A DNA stretch of 57,326 nucleotides from Acidobacteriota bacterium (GTDB lineage: Bacteria; Acidobacteriota; Terriglobia; Terriglobales; Acidobacteriaceae): assembly GCA_021800255.1 (NCBI GenBank), contig JAJYZC010000012.1:1-57326 (forward strand). The letters run 5' to 3'. Of this stretch, positions 19,650 to 28,024 are shown piece after piece. A program made the position numbers and the translations under genes. Within the stretch, counting starts at the first letter, position 1. Each line of letters begins with the position of its first letter. The notes below the pieces were generated by a model. That model was given only the letters and a program-made list of their open reading frames with translations. It was not told the DNA's origin and searched no databases.

Positions 19650-19952
19650 GATAACCACGGCACCTTTACTCGCCGGGCGCCGCTGCCGCAGTCTCTTCCC
19701 CTGGGATTCGATTCAACTTCGCTCGTGGCCGCGGACGGCCCCTGGCCTGATACACTTTCATCTTGGAGCCTTTGACAGCTTGGGCCGCTTCCGGCAGCCT
19801 TGCAGGCGCGCCGCCGGAAGATTTGGTTTGGGCTATGCCCACCCGGTTCAGGCCGCTCATAGGCGTAGATGCGGGTGTTGCATCCTAAGGCAATTTCCCA
19901 ACAGATTCGGAACGACCGTTCCGCGGGTGCCTGAGCAGAGCGGGGAGGATTC
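19650..19952. other. Intergenic region between S9 peptidase and lipoprotein
   Basis: About 300 bp with no supported gene. The only firm signal is GGAGG at its end, five bases before the ATG at 19953. Confidence 0.4.
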
Positions 19953-22475
19953 ATGCGGCGGTTTTTGACGCTTGTTTGCTTGTTGATGTTGGCCATTCCA
20001 GTTGGAGTATCGTTCTCCGGCTGCACGCGCAATCCGGCAGCCAACACCTGTAACGGCCACGGGTACGGACTAACCCTTTCCAATGTGGACTCCATCATTT
20101 TGCAACCGGAGCTCTCCGGCATTTCGCTGGCCTACGGGCAGACCGCAACCATGAGCGCGCCGACGATCCTAAACTGTAAGGGCAGCACCATCAGTGTGGG
20201 CACAAACGGGATAGCCTGGGCAACCACCAACAACCAGTTGGTGGATATTTCGCCTACGGGCCAAATCTGCGCGGGCACATGGAATCGTAATACCGGCGGG
20301 GGCATCGCCGACTACACGTACTGCAATGCTCCCAATCCGCTGCCCTCGACCGGCGGCCACCCCTACGGCGTCGCCTATGTCTCAGTCACTGCTCAAGGGG
20401 TTGATTCCAATCCTGTCGAGGTATGGGTCCATCCCACCATCACCTCGGTATCGCTGGTCGGACCATCCACGTGTCTTTCTCAAGGCCAAACGGCGCAGCT
20501 CGACGCCGATGCCTACTACGACCTGAATGGTGTGCAGACCTTGCTCTGCGCCCCCAATTCGAGCACGGTTCCCGATTGTTCGCAGGTCATTGGCACGCTG
20601 GCCTTCAACGTGGGCACGCCTGCTGTGGCCACCATCAATGCCGTCAACAACCAAATCACCGCCAAGGAGCCTGGCACCACCGCCATCACGGCTTCGATCG
20701 CCAGCACGGGCGCCGCGGCCGGCTACTTTTCCACCTGCCCGCCGCAATCGATCAGCGTGACCCTGGCCAACGGGGCAACCTCGGGCACCATTGCCCAAGG
20801 CACACCCCAGAACCTGACTACGACCGTTCTGGATACCAACGGAAACCCCATCACCGGCCTTGCGCTCGCCTACCAGTCCACGAACCCGATTGACATCACA
20901 TCCGCCGGTGGAACCATCACTACCAGTTCTCCCGGCGTGGCCGCGGTCAATGCCATCTGCGAACCGACGGCCTGTAATCCCGCCCCCATCAATGAATTTG
21001 GCTTGAATGGCACCGGCTTATCCATCTCCTCCAATCCTGTGGACATCACCGTTCCCGGCACGGCCAGCGACTACGTTTACTTCTCGGCTCCGGGCCAATC
21101 GCGGTATTTCGTCCCTTACGAGCTGCTTACCGGCACGCTTGGTTCCACCGTCCGCCTGCCTTACGTCCCCAACTCGATGGTGATGGCCCAAACCGGCACC
21201 ACAATCTTTTTTGGTTCCCCTCGGGAGTTGATGGCTTACAACACTTCCACCGATTCCCTGGTCACACCCAACCCCTCGGTTCCCGGCATAGTGCTGGCCG
21301 TCTCGCCCAACGGCGCACAGGCGTTGATTAACGACCAGGAGCGCCATCTCTTTTATCTCTACAACACTTCTACCAACGCCTATTCCACATTTCCCGGCAT
21401 GGGCAACGCGGCGATGTGGACCCCGGACTCACAGACCCTCTACATTACCGACAACGCCAACCTGAACACCCCGCCGGGATGCCCTACGCAACTGATTACA
21501 GGCCACACAGACACCCTCTACGTCTATAACGAGGCTACCGGCTGGAGCACCTACGCGCTGCCGCCGAGCCCGCTGCCGCCCGATGCGGAACCCTCTTGCT
21601 CAATGCAGCCCAACGTGGCGCCTCCGATTCTCACCCAAACCCCGGCTATCACCATTCCCGGCGTGGGCGCCTACCTGCGGGGCGATCCCACGATAGCCCA
21701 CACCTGGTGCCCCGCGGGGACAGTCGGAAACACCGCCAGTATGACGTTTTATCCGCAGGGCGATTCGGAATCCGTCCAGAGCGATGCTTTGTCGGCCACC
21801 TTCGACGGCAAACACATCCTGAGCGCGGAGTGGATGACCGGGGGCGGAATCACGCTCAGCGATATTGACGTCACGATTCCCGGCGTGAACCAGGCCAGCG
21901 GCGTCATAACTCCTGCGGAGTGCCCAGTCACCACCACCGGCTCCGGCGCCAGCCAGGTGCAAACGCTTACGCCGCTCTTCATCAAGAGCAGCTACACTCA
22001 GACGCCGGTCACCAGCGTCGATGCGACCGCTGTGAATCAAGTGGTGGCCGGCGCCACGCCGGTGGCCGCCGGCCAGACGCAGGGTACTCCCCTGGCCTTC
22101 ATCACTTATACCGGCTCCACGTCCGGTGCCTTGCTCCCATACTATGTGCCCGGCGCTGCCGGCGCCGCAGGCACGCTGAATTATGTCACGCTTTCCGGCA
22201 GCGCGAACATCACCGCGCCCTTAGTTGGCGCCTTCAGCCCCGACAACAGCTACTTCCTCGTTTCCACGGCGGGCGACAATGAGGTTCACTTCATCAGCAT
22301 TCCCAACACCATCACTTCCACGTCGGCGCCCACCGATACCAAACAGGTCAGCCCCAATCTGCCGGCGTGTACGCCGGTTTCCCAAGGCGGCAACGATGCT
22401 GGCTGCATTTTTTCAGGCAGCGGAACCGTAGTTCCGGCTACTGCCATCGCGGTCAAACCACGGCCAGTCACGTAG
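19953..22475 (+). CDS. Large lipoprotein with bacterial Ig-like repeats and a beta-propeller-like C-terminal half
   Basis: 840 residues. The N-terminus is a lipoprotein signal ending in the lipobox 'SFSGC' (Cys24), so anchoring in the outer or inner membrane leaflet is expected. Residues about 45-370 contain Ig-like (BIG2-type) repeats with 'AVATINAVNNQITAKEPGTT' and 'TIAQGTPQNLTTTVLD'. Residues about 380-830 contain repeated 'VLAVSPNGAQALINDQ', 'MWTPDSQTLYITDNAN' and 'AFSPDNSYFLVSTAGD' strands that suggest a seven-bladed propeller, as in cell-surface YncE-like proteins. It is rich in Thr, Ser, Pro and Gly. A perfect hairpin follows the stop. The role is probably surface binding, with no specific ligand predicted. 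Confidence 0.8.
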   Translation: MRRFLTLVCLLMLAIPVGVSFSGCTRNPAANTCNGHGYGLTLSNVDSIILQPELSGISLAYGQTATMSAPTILNCKGSTISVGTNGIAWATTNNQLVDISPTGQICAGTWNRNTGGGIADYTYCNAPNPLPSTGGHPYGVAYVSVTAQGVDSNPVEVWVHPTITSVSLVGPSTCLSQGQTAQLDADAYYDLNGVQTLLCAPNSSTVPDCSQVIGTLAFNVGTPAVATINAVNNQITAKEPGTTAITASIASTGAAAGYFSTCPPQSISVTLANGATSGTIAQGTPQNLTTTVLDTNGNPITGLALAYQSTNPIDITSAGGTITTSSPGVAAVNAICEPTACNPAPINEFGLNGTGLSISSNPVDITVPGTASDYVYFSAPGQSRYFVPYELLTGTLGSTVRLPYVPNSMVMAQTGTTIFFGSPRELMAYNTSTDSLVTPNPSVPGIVLAVSPNGAQALINDQERHLFYLYNTSTNAYSTFPGMGNAAMWTPDSQTLYITDNANLNTPPGCPTQLITGHTDTLYVYNEATGWSTYALPPSPLPPDAEPSCSMQPNVAPPILTQTPAITIPGVGAYLRGDPTIAHTWCPAGTVGNTASMTFYPQGDSESVQSDALSATFDGKHILSAEWMTGGGITLSDIDVTIPGVNQASGVITPAECPVTTTGSGASQVQTLTPLFIKSSYTQTPVTSVDATAVNQVVAGATPVAAGQTQGTPLAFITYTGSTSGALLPYYVPGAAGAAGTLNYVTLSGSANITAPLVGAFSPDNSYFLVSTAGDNEVHFISIPNTITSTSAPTDTKQVSPNLPACTPVSQGGNDAGCIFSGSGTVVPATAIAVKPRPVT

Positions 22476-22486
22476 AGCGGCTTCAT

Positions 22487-22508
22487 CCGGCGCAAGCAGT
22501 TGCGCCGG
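22487..22508 (+). terminator. Intrinsic terminator-like hairpin
   Basis: A perfect 9-bp GC-rich stem (CCGGCGCAA / TTGCGCCGG) with a GCAG loop begins 11 bases after the lipoprotein stop and is followed by TTTAGG. The T-run is short, but position and stem strength fit a terminator. Confidence 0.65.
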
Positions 22509-22734
22509 TTTAGGAAAAGTGGGAAGCGGCAAAGAGATTGCGGGGTCGCCGCTCCCTGCTGGTTTCACCTCAGTGGCGGCTCTTGGCCGTTGGGGTGGGA
22601 CCTTGAGGTGTGGCGGCCTGAGAATCAATCTCAACAGAACTACACCACTTCTGAAATCGCCGTAAACTGCTATACGCCGGCCCCGCCTGGCCTTTGCCTT
22701 CAGGCCGGCTTCCGGCGCACGTTAAAATCAAACC

Positions 22735-23604
22735 ATGATTAAGGGCATCTCCTTTCTGCGCCGCGCCGGCAGCCGGGCAGCCTATGACCGCCTGAGCGGC
22801 TTTTTTGCTGCGCTGGGCTTTACGCCCGGCAAGGGATGGCAGGAGGAGGGTAGCCGCGGAGCTTCGTTTCTGGCTCCGCTCGGCAACCTTGAATTTGTGG
22901 ATGGCGAGCTGCCGTCCGCAGCCGATGTATTGGTTGAAGTCACCTCTCTCGACGCCGCGCACCAGGCCGCTGAGGCTTGGCTGCGCGCGCAAGGGGATGA
23001 GGCGGCCCTCGCCGGTCTCGGGCCGATCCGGGAAACGCACTGGAAATCGCACATCTTTACCGTCGAACCCGAGCCGGGTTTCGCATTCAGTTTTTGGGCC
23101 TGGACCGACCCGCTGAAGAGCAAGCCGCTTGCTGTCGAAGGGGATCTTTCGGCCGCGGGCATGAGGTTTGCCATCGTCGTCTCGCGCTGGAACGCCGTGG
23201 TGACCGACCGGCTGCTTGAGGGCGCACTGGACGCGCTGCTGCGCAGCGGCGCCGCCCGCGCCGATATTGAGATTGTGCGCGTGCCCGGAGCATGGGAGAT
23301 TCCGGCCGCTGCCCGCGTCTGTGCCCAATCCGGCCGCGTGGACGCCATCATCACGCTCGGCTGCCTGCTGCGCGGCGAAACCGCCCACTATGAGGCCATC
23401 TACAACGAGGTCGCGCGCGGCATCGGCCAGTCGCAGCAGGAGACCGGCATTCCCCACAGCTTTGGCGTGCTCACCTGCGAAACCCTGGAGCAGGCCCTCA
23501 ACCGCGCCGGCCTCAAAGGCGGCAACAAGGGCTTCGAGGCCGCAGCGGCGGCCATCGAGATGGCCAGCTTGGGCAAGAAGCTCGCGCAAGGCGGCCCGGC
23601 TTGA
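22735..23604 (+). CDS. ribH: Fusion of a VOC-like domain and 6,7-dimethyl-8-ribityllumazine synthase
   Basis: 289 residues. Residues about 138-289 are a complete lumazine synthase, the penultimate riboflavin enzyme, which joins 5-amino-6-ribitylaminouracil with 3,4-dihydroxy-2-butanone 4-phosphate. Visible motifs are 'AIVVSRWNAVVTDRLLEGA', 'RVPGAWEIP', 'GCLLRGETAHYEAIYNEVA' with the catalytic His218, and 'FGVLTCETLEQA' and 'GGNKGFEAAAAAIEM'. Residues 1-135 look like a glyoxalase/VOC-type beta-alpha-beta domain ('YDRLSGFFAALGFTPGKGW'). Lumazine synthases are normally about 155 residues, so this is a fusion. No ribosome site precedes the internal ATG at 23161. The stop overlaps the TTG start of nusB, a common ribH-nusB pairing. 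Confidence 0.9.
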   Translation: MIKGISFLRRAGSRAAYDRLSGFFAALGFTPGKGWQEEGSRGASFLAPLGNLEFVDGELPSAADVLVEVTSLDAAHQAAEAWLRAQGDEAALAGLGPIRETHWKSHIFTVEPEPGFAFSFWAWTDPLKSKPLAVEGDLSAAGMRFAIVVSRWNAVVTDRLLEGALDALLRSGAARADIEIVRVPGAWEIPAAARVCAQSGRVDAIITLGCLLRGETAHYEAIYNEVARGIGQSQQETGIPHSFGVLTCETLEQALNRAGLKGGNKGFEAAAAAIEMASLGKKLAQGGPA

Positions 23605-24020
23605 GCTCCGGACCACGCCGCAAAGGGCGCGAACTGGCCATGCAGATGCTCTTTCAGGCCGACATCGGCCGCCAGACACCCGATCAGGTTCGCGCCACCT
23701 TCTGGAAGGCCGGAGGCGAAGTTGACGCCGCGGCTCACGCCTTCGCGGAGGATCTGTTCCAGGCCGCGCAAACCCGCCAGGAAATGATCGATGAGCTCAT
23801 CTCCGCCCACTCCCAGCATTGGCGCTTGGAGCGCATGTCGGCTGTGGATCGTAACCTGCTGCGTGCCGCGGTTGCTGAGATGATCGCCTTCAAGTCCACG
23901 CCCTTCCCCATCGTCATCAATGAGGCCCTGGAAATTGGCCGCCGCTACTCGGCTCCCGAATCTCTGAACTTCCTCAACGGCGTGCTAGACTCAATCGCCC
24001 GCGCGCTGATTGCAAAGTAG
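23601..24020 (+). CDS. nusB: Transcription antitermination factor NusB
   Basis: 139 residues, the usual length. NusB binds boxA RNA together with NusE/S10 in rRNA antitermination. Visible are 'RRKGRELAMQMLFQADIG' at the Arg-rich N-terminus that binds RNA, 'MSAVDRNLLRAAVAEM' and the family-typical 'VINEALEIGRRYSAPESLNFLNGVLDSIA'. It starts at TTG 23601, whose last two bases belong to the ribH stop (TTGA, four-base overlap), so translation is coupled to ribH. No other start is near. Confidence 0.95.
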   Translation: MSSGPRRKGRELAMQMLFQADIGRQTPDQVRATFWKAGGEVDAAAHAFAEDLFQAAQTRQEMIDELISAHSQHWRLERMSAVDRNLLRAAVAEMIAFKSTPFPIVINEALEIGRRYSAPESLNFLNGVLDSIARALIAK

Positions 24021-24140
24021 CATCCGCTCCTCGCGGTTGCGCCGGCTTTGCCCCCGGCCGCCGCGGCTTGGGCTGCGCGCCGGTTCTCCGGAGACAGAAA
24101 GCGCCTTAATTTCCCGCGCTTTTACTGCTATTCTTTCCCT

Positions 24141-24701
24141 GTGACTGCCCCCCTCCGAACCAAGGGATTTTGGGTTCTGGCCCTGTTTTTACTCCTTACA
24201 CTGTCCGCCTGCCGCAAGGCAGAGCAGGCCGCCGGAGGCGTAGCACAGAAAGCTAAGAACGCCGAGGATCAGGCTCAGGCTACAGCCGCCAAACGCGGCC
24301 AAGAGCGGGCCGAGCTGGCCGCGATCCCTTTGCCCACCAAGAGCCTGTACGTGGATGTGACCGATCCTTGGGCGTGGGCCAATCCCTTTATCGTGGTGGG
24401 GCCGGATATGCTCACGCTGCGCATCACTCTGGCCGACGTTAACCCCAGCAGCATGGGCGAGGGAACCTTCCTTCGGCCGGCCAATGCCCGCCGCCAGGAG
24501 ATGCAACTGCGCCTCTCCGACCTGGGCCGGGCGGTGGCCGCGATTCCCGCCATCGCTTGGCCCTACGGCCGCGTGATCGCGGTGGCGCAGTCGCCAGCCG
24601 CGCGTCCCCAGGACCGGCCTACAGTGCGCCGCAACGCCGCAGCCGTCATCGGCCAGCTCAACGGCCTGGGCATTACCGTTGAAGAGTGGCCGGGACGCTG
24701 A
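24141..24701 (+). CDS. Small lipoprotein of unknown function
   Basis: 186 residues from a GTG at 24141. The N-terminus is a hydrophobic segment ending in the lipobox 'LSAC' (Cys24), followed by a charged, probably helical stretch with 'AEQAAGGVAQKAKNAEDQAQ', and then a compact domain starting 'LYVDVTDPWAWANPFIVV' that I do not recognise. The frame is open upstream to 24048, but starting there would bury the signal peptide. It lies 120 bp after nusB on the same strand and may be co-transcribed. It should be a membrane-anchored periplasmic protein. Confidence 0.65.
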   Translation: MTAPLRTKGFWVLALFLLLTLSACRKAEQAAGGVAQKAKNAEDQAQATAAKRGQERAELAAIPLPTKSLYVDVTDPWAWANPFIVVGPDMLTLRITLADVNPSSMGEGTFLRPANARRQEMQLRLSDLGRAVAAIPAIAWPYGRVIAVAQSPAARPQDRPTVRRNAAAVIGQLNGLGITVEEWPGR

Positions 24702-25019
24702 GGCGCGGCGCATTCCCACTTAGGCGTTACCAATCTCTCGCCGGGGGTAACAACAACGGACCCAGGCACGGTTATACTGCAAATAGCGATTGGATCCCGC
24801 AACCGCGGAGGGTGGGAGTGAGAAAAGCCCCCCAGCGGAATCGCCTCATGCCTACCCTGAGACGGCGGTTCGGCGTCTTCATCGCCAGGAGGACCGGGCA
24901 AAGCCGCCGGACTGGCGCGTATCGCGCGATGATCTGGGGAGGAGTGAGCAATTTGCGGAGGGCGCTGGTTTTTGCTACGCTCAGGCATCCTTTAGGCTTA
25001 ACGAAAGGAGAATTTCGTC
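24702..25019 (+). other. Structured leader candidate upstream of the YtxH gene
   Basis: About 318 bp without a gene. TATACT at about 24773 could be a -10 element. Downstream, several pairings are possible: GGGTGGGAGTGAG with CTCATGCCTACCC (11 of 13 pairs canonical or G-U) enclosing a GCG-GAAT-CGC hairpin, an AGACG/CGTCT hairpin, and CGCG-TAT-CGCG. This suggests a folded leader or small RNA, but I match it to no known RNA family. AAAGGAG lies before the next ATG. Confidence 0.3.
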
Positions 25020-25415
25020 ATGGCAGAGGACAACAAATCGTACGGACTGGCCTGGTTTCTGGCGGGATTAGGTGTCGGCGCCTTAGTGGGCATTCTGTAT
25101 GCTCCCAAGAGCGGACGTGAAACCCGTGACGACCTGGCAAACAGCGCCCGCGAAGGCACGGAATATCTGCGCGCGCGCACCAGGAAGGCCGCCGAAGGGA
25201 TGAGCGTCCTGGTCGACAAGGGCAAGGAACAACTGAACGAATACGTCGAGCGCGGCCGTGAGGCCGTGGATCGCGGCCGGGCGCAGTGGGAAGAGTTTGT
25301 GGAACGCGGCAAGAACCTAGTCAGTGAGCAGACAGACCGCGTGACCGCGGCCATTGACGCCGGCCGTCAGGCTTACAAGTCGTCTGCCGGCGTAACCGAG
25401 ACTCAGGAATATTGA
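25020..25415 (+). CDS. YtxH domain protein
   Basis: 131 residues. 'YGLAWFLAGLGVGALVGILYAPKSGRETRDDL' in outline is the YtxH pattern: one glycine-rich membrane helix, then the conserved A-P-K-S-G-x-E-T-R. The remainder is a long amphipathic, probably coiled helix rich in Glu, Arg and Lys. YtxH proteins are small membrane-anchored, stress-linked proteins without an established activity. A strong AAAGGAG precedes the ATG. It lies upstream of another membrane-anchored coiled protein, and the pair resembles the YtxH-DUF948 pairing seen in many genomes. Confidence 0.85.
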   Translation: MAEDNKSYGLAWFLAGLGVGALVGILYAPKSGRETRDDLANSAREGTEYLRARTRKAAEGMSVLVDKGKEQLNEYVERGREAVDRGRAQWEEFVERGKNLVSEQTDRVTAAIDAGRQAYKSSAGVTETQEY

Positions 25416-25613
25416 TCTGCCGGCCACGCCTAAGCCCGCAAATCTGCGCTAGCTTGCGCGCTGTAACCGTCTATTGTGGAAATGTATGCGCGCCGCGGAA
25501 GGTTAGCCGGGAGTGGTTTCCGGACAGAACGTAATCTCCGCCGCCGGGGGCGCACATCATTGTGTTAGCACAGATCCAAGGGGTACTTGCGCAAGATCAT
25601 TGAGATCGCTTTC

Positions 25614-26141
25614 ATGCCGAATTTCGACCCTCAGACCGTTCAGTTAATCATCGTCGCCGCAGTCGCGCTGGCCCTGTCGCTCCAAACCATCTTTCTGTTG
25701 GCCATCCTCATCGTCGTGCGCAAGCAGGCGCGTTCCATACGCGAGGACGTGGAGGATTTACGCACTGAGCTGATGCCCATCATCCATAACGCGCGGGAAC
25801 TTTTTGTGCATGTTGCGCCCAAAATTGAAGCAGCCGCCGGGGACCTGTCCGCCCTGGCCCACGGGTTGCGCTCGCAAGCCGCTGACGTGCAGTCCTCGGC
25901 CGCGGAGGTTTTGGAGCGTCTGCGCCGCCAGGCCGGCCGCGTAGACGCCATGACGTCTACTGTTCTCGATGCCATCGACCGCGCCAGCGCCTTCATGACC
26001 GATGCCGTCGCCAAACCTATGCGCCAGCTCTCCGCCTTGCTGGCCTCCGTTCGCGCCGTCGTCGAATCGCTGCGCACCCCGGAGCCGCCGGCTCAGCCGC
26101 AGCCAACCCACCTCCCCGAAGACAAAGATATGTTCGTCTAG
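25614..26141 (+). CDS. Membrane-anchored coiled-coil protein, DUF948-like
   Basis: 175 residues. One N-terminal membrane helix ('LIIVAAVALALSLQTIFLLA', about residues 11-35) is followed by a long helical region with heptad-like spacing ('ARSIREDVEDLRTELMPII', 'ALAHGLRSQAADVQSSAAEV') and a Pro-rich tail. The layout and the preceding YtxH gene fit the DUF948/YtxG-like group, but sequence identity is not strong enough for me to be sure. The ATG at 25614 is chosen because it places the helix normally; a TTG at 25587 is also possible. It converges with rplI. Confidence 0.6.
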   Translation: MPNFDPQTVQLIIVAAVALALSLQTIFLLAILIVVRKQARSIREDVEDLRTELMPIIHNARELFVHVAPKIEAAAGDLSALAHGLRSQAADVQSSAAEVLERLRRQAGRVDAMTSTVLDAIDRASAFMTDAVAKPMRQLSALLASVRAVVESLRTPEPPAQPQPTHLPEDKDMFV

Positions 26142-26281
26142 GACCCCGGCGGTAACGGAACACATGGCAACCGGCTCCGGCTCCCAATGGGATGGCGTGG
26201 GCCGTGGGGAATCGAGGGCAGGGAAAAGCGGCTGCCGGAGCGCATGGTCCGGCGCGCTGCCATCTGCCCTGCCCGGGCTTG

Positions 26282-26794
26282 CTATCCGGCGGCTGGCTCC
26301 TCGGCGGCCGGCTCAGCGGATGCGGGCTGCTCAGCTTCAGCTTCTTCGGCTGCTTCGGCCTGCACCTTCACCTTCACACGCGCGGTAACCTCGCGGAAAA
26401 GCCTGATGGGCACGGTGAACTCGCCCAGGCTCTTCAACGGCTCGTTGAGCGCAATTTTGCGGCGGTCAATCTCGAAGCCCTGCCCAGCCAGCTCCGCGGC
26501 GATGTCGGCCGAGGTGACCGAGCCGAAGAGATGCCCCTGGTCGCCGGCTTTGCGCGTAAAGCAGAGCGCCAGCGGCTCGAGTTTCACGGCGAGCTCTTCG
26601 GCTTGCGCCTTTTCCGTGGCGGCGCGGCGCGCAGCCGCGGCCTTCATTTGCTCGATGACGGCCTTGTTATTTTCGGTCGCCTGCAGCGCCAGCTTGCGGG
26701 GCAGCAGATAGTTGCGGCCATAGCCGTCGGCTACCTTTACAACGTCGCCGCGATGGCCGAGGTTGATGACGTCTTCTTTCAGAATTACTTCCAT
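26282..26794 (-). CDS. rplI: 50S ribosomal protein L9
   Basis: 170 residues. The N-terminal domain begins 'MEVILKEDVINLGHRGDVV', with the conserved G-Y-G-R-N-Y-L-L-P-x-x-L-A region binding 23S rRNA. The connecting long helix and the C-terminal domain ('HLFGSVTSADIA', 'LGEFTVPIRLF') are also visible. The tail of about 25 residues is Ala/Glu/Pro-rich and beyond the usual L9 end. The ATG at 26794 has GGAG upstream; the frame is open further, but L9 begins here. It is the last gene of the rpsF-rpsR-rplI set. Confidence 0.97.
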   Translation of the reverse strand: MEVILKEDVINLGHRGDVVKVADGYGRNYLLPRKLALQATENNKAVIEQMKAAAARRAATEKAQAEELAVKLEPLALCFTRKAGDQGHLFGSVTSADIAAELAGQGFEIDRRKIALNEPLKSLGEFTVPIRLFREVTARVKVKVQAEAAEEAEAEQPASAEPAAEEPAAG

Positions 26795-26956
26795 GAAAAT
26801 TCTCCGAATCTGTTTCGTGCGCGGCCAGACCCTTGGGCCGGTCGAACCGTGGCGCCGCACACGCAATGAAAAAGCAGCCGCAGTTCCTTCGCTCGCCGCG
26901 CCTTGCGCGCCCCGCTTAGGATTTCACACCGTAAAGACTGCGGCCTTCTACCCTAA

Positions 26957-27026
26957 GTCTCTGACCGCTTGGTTTGAGCCATCCTGCTTTCCCAGGTCCC
27001 CTTTGGACCTGGGAAAGCACGAACTC
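26957..27026. repeat. Dispersed palindromic intergenic repeat, copy A
   Basis: About 70 bp starting 'gtctctgaccgcttgg' that recur, diverged, at 31299-31373. The centre is a perfect 13-bp stem (26987-26999 with 27005-27017, CTTTCCCAGGTCC / GGACCTGGGAAAG) around CCTTT. It lies between rplI and rpsR, both minus, so it could also act as an mRNA processing or attenuation site. It resembles REP-type elements. Confidence 0.7.
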
Positions 27027-27087
27027 AAAGGAACGAATTCATGCGCTCCAAGACCTAGCGGCGAAAGCCCATATTCTCCAGTCCGCC

Positions 27088-27441
27088 TTAGTGGCGCGCG
27101 GCAAAGGGCAGCAGAGCGATATTGCGGGCCTGCTTGATAGCGCGGGTCAGGCGGCGCTGGTGCGTGGTGCAGACGCCGGTGAGCCGCCGCGGCACGATCT
27201 TGCCGCGCTCGGCCACGAACTGCTGCAACAGGCGCACGTCGCGGTAAGAAATCGCGTCGATCTTTTCGGTGCAGAACTTGCACACTTTCTTGCGGCGGAA
27301 AAATTTGCCGCGGCCGCCCGGCCCGCCTCCGGGGCGAGGGCCGTTCGCGTGGGAACCGGAACCCTGCGCCGGTCCGGACGCGGCTTGAGGAGCAGCCGGT
27401 GCGCTGGCTTCCGCCGCCTTGGCTTGAGTTTCTTCAGACAT
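27088..27441 (-). CDS. rpsR: 30S ribosomal protein S18
   Basis: 117 residues; the conserved core is the last 75 or so ('[19 protein letters not shown]' to '[18 protein letters not shown]'). Cysteines in 'CKFC' and 'GVCTTHQR' make this the zinc-binding (C+) form of S18. The first 42 residues are an Ala/Gly/Pro/Gln-rich extension not needed for the ribosomal fold. It lies between rpsF and rplI; an ssb gene often found between rpsF and rpsR is absent, as only 113 bp separate them. Confidence 0.97.
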   Translation of the reverse strand: MSEETQAKAAEASAPAAPQAASGPAQGSGSHANGPRPGGGPGGRGKFFRRKKVCKFCTEKIDAISYRDVRLLQQFVAERGKIVPRRLTGVCTTHQRRLTRAIKQARNIALLPFAARH

Positions 27442-27554
27442 CGTGTTTCCTCTTCCATGGTTTTTGGTCCCGCCAGCGCCGAAACGCGGCGAAACAGTGG
27501 ATGAAGCCGGGTGGCAGTGCTCTTAAGCCGGCCGCGGCAATTTGGGCGTCTTCG

Positions 27555-27968
27555 TCAGGCGCTGGCGTGAGCCGGCTCGCCGCTTACCGGAGCCGCGCCT
27601 GCCCCTTCGCCAACCGGCGCGGCGTTCGCTTGCTTGCGCACACCGCGCAGAGCCTTCACCTTGGCCAGTCTTTTCTCTTCCTCGTCCATGCGCACGGTGA
27701 GAAACTTGATCACCGGCTCGGTAACGCGCAGACGGCGCTCCAGTTCCATCACTGCTGCGCCGTTAGCATTGATGGTCAGCAGCACGTAATTGCCGTCAGC
27801 AAATTTGCGCACCAGGTAGGCCAGCTTGCGGCGCCCCATCTTTTCCGCCGATTTGACCGCTCCGCCGCCGGCCGTTACGGTGGAAGAAAAACCGGCGATC
27901 AGCTTGTCGATCTCCTCTTCGGCCATATCCGGCCGGACGATGAACATCACCTCATACAAACGCGACAT
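27555..27968 (-). CDS. rpsF: 30S ribosomal protein S6
   Basis: 137 residues. The S6 ferredoxin-like fold is clear from 'MSRLYEVMFIVRPDMAEEE', 'MGRRKLAYLVRKFADGNYVLL' and 'LRVTEPVIKFLTVRMDEEE'. S6 binds S18 in the small-subunit platform, in line with the neighbouring rpsR. The ATG at 27968 is chosen because GAGGA lies six bases upstream. The last 35 residues are an Ala/Gly/Pro-rich extension. Confidence 0.97.
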   Translation of the reverse strand: MSRLYEVMFIVRPDMAEEEIDKLIAGFSSTVTAGGGAVKSAEKMGRRKLAYLVRKFADGNYVLLTINANGAAVMELERRLRVTEPVIKFLTVRMDEEEKRLAKVKALRGVRKQANAAPVGEGAGAAPVSGEPAHASA

Positions 27969-28024
27969 CAGCATTCCTCTTCTCAGTTTTCGATTCACAG
28001 CTCTCAGTTCGTAGTTTGCTGTCC

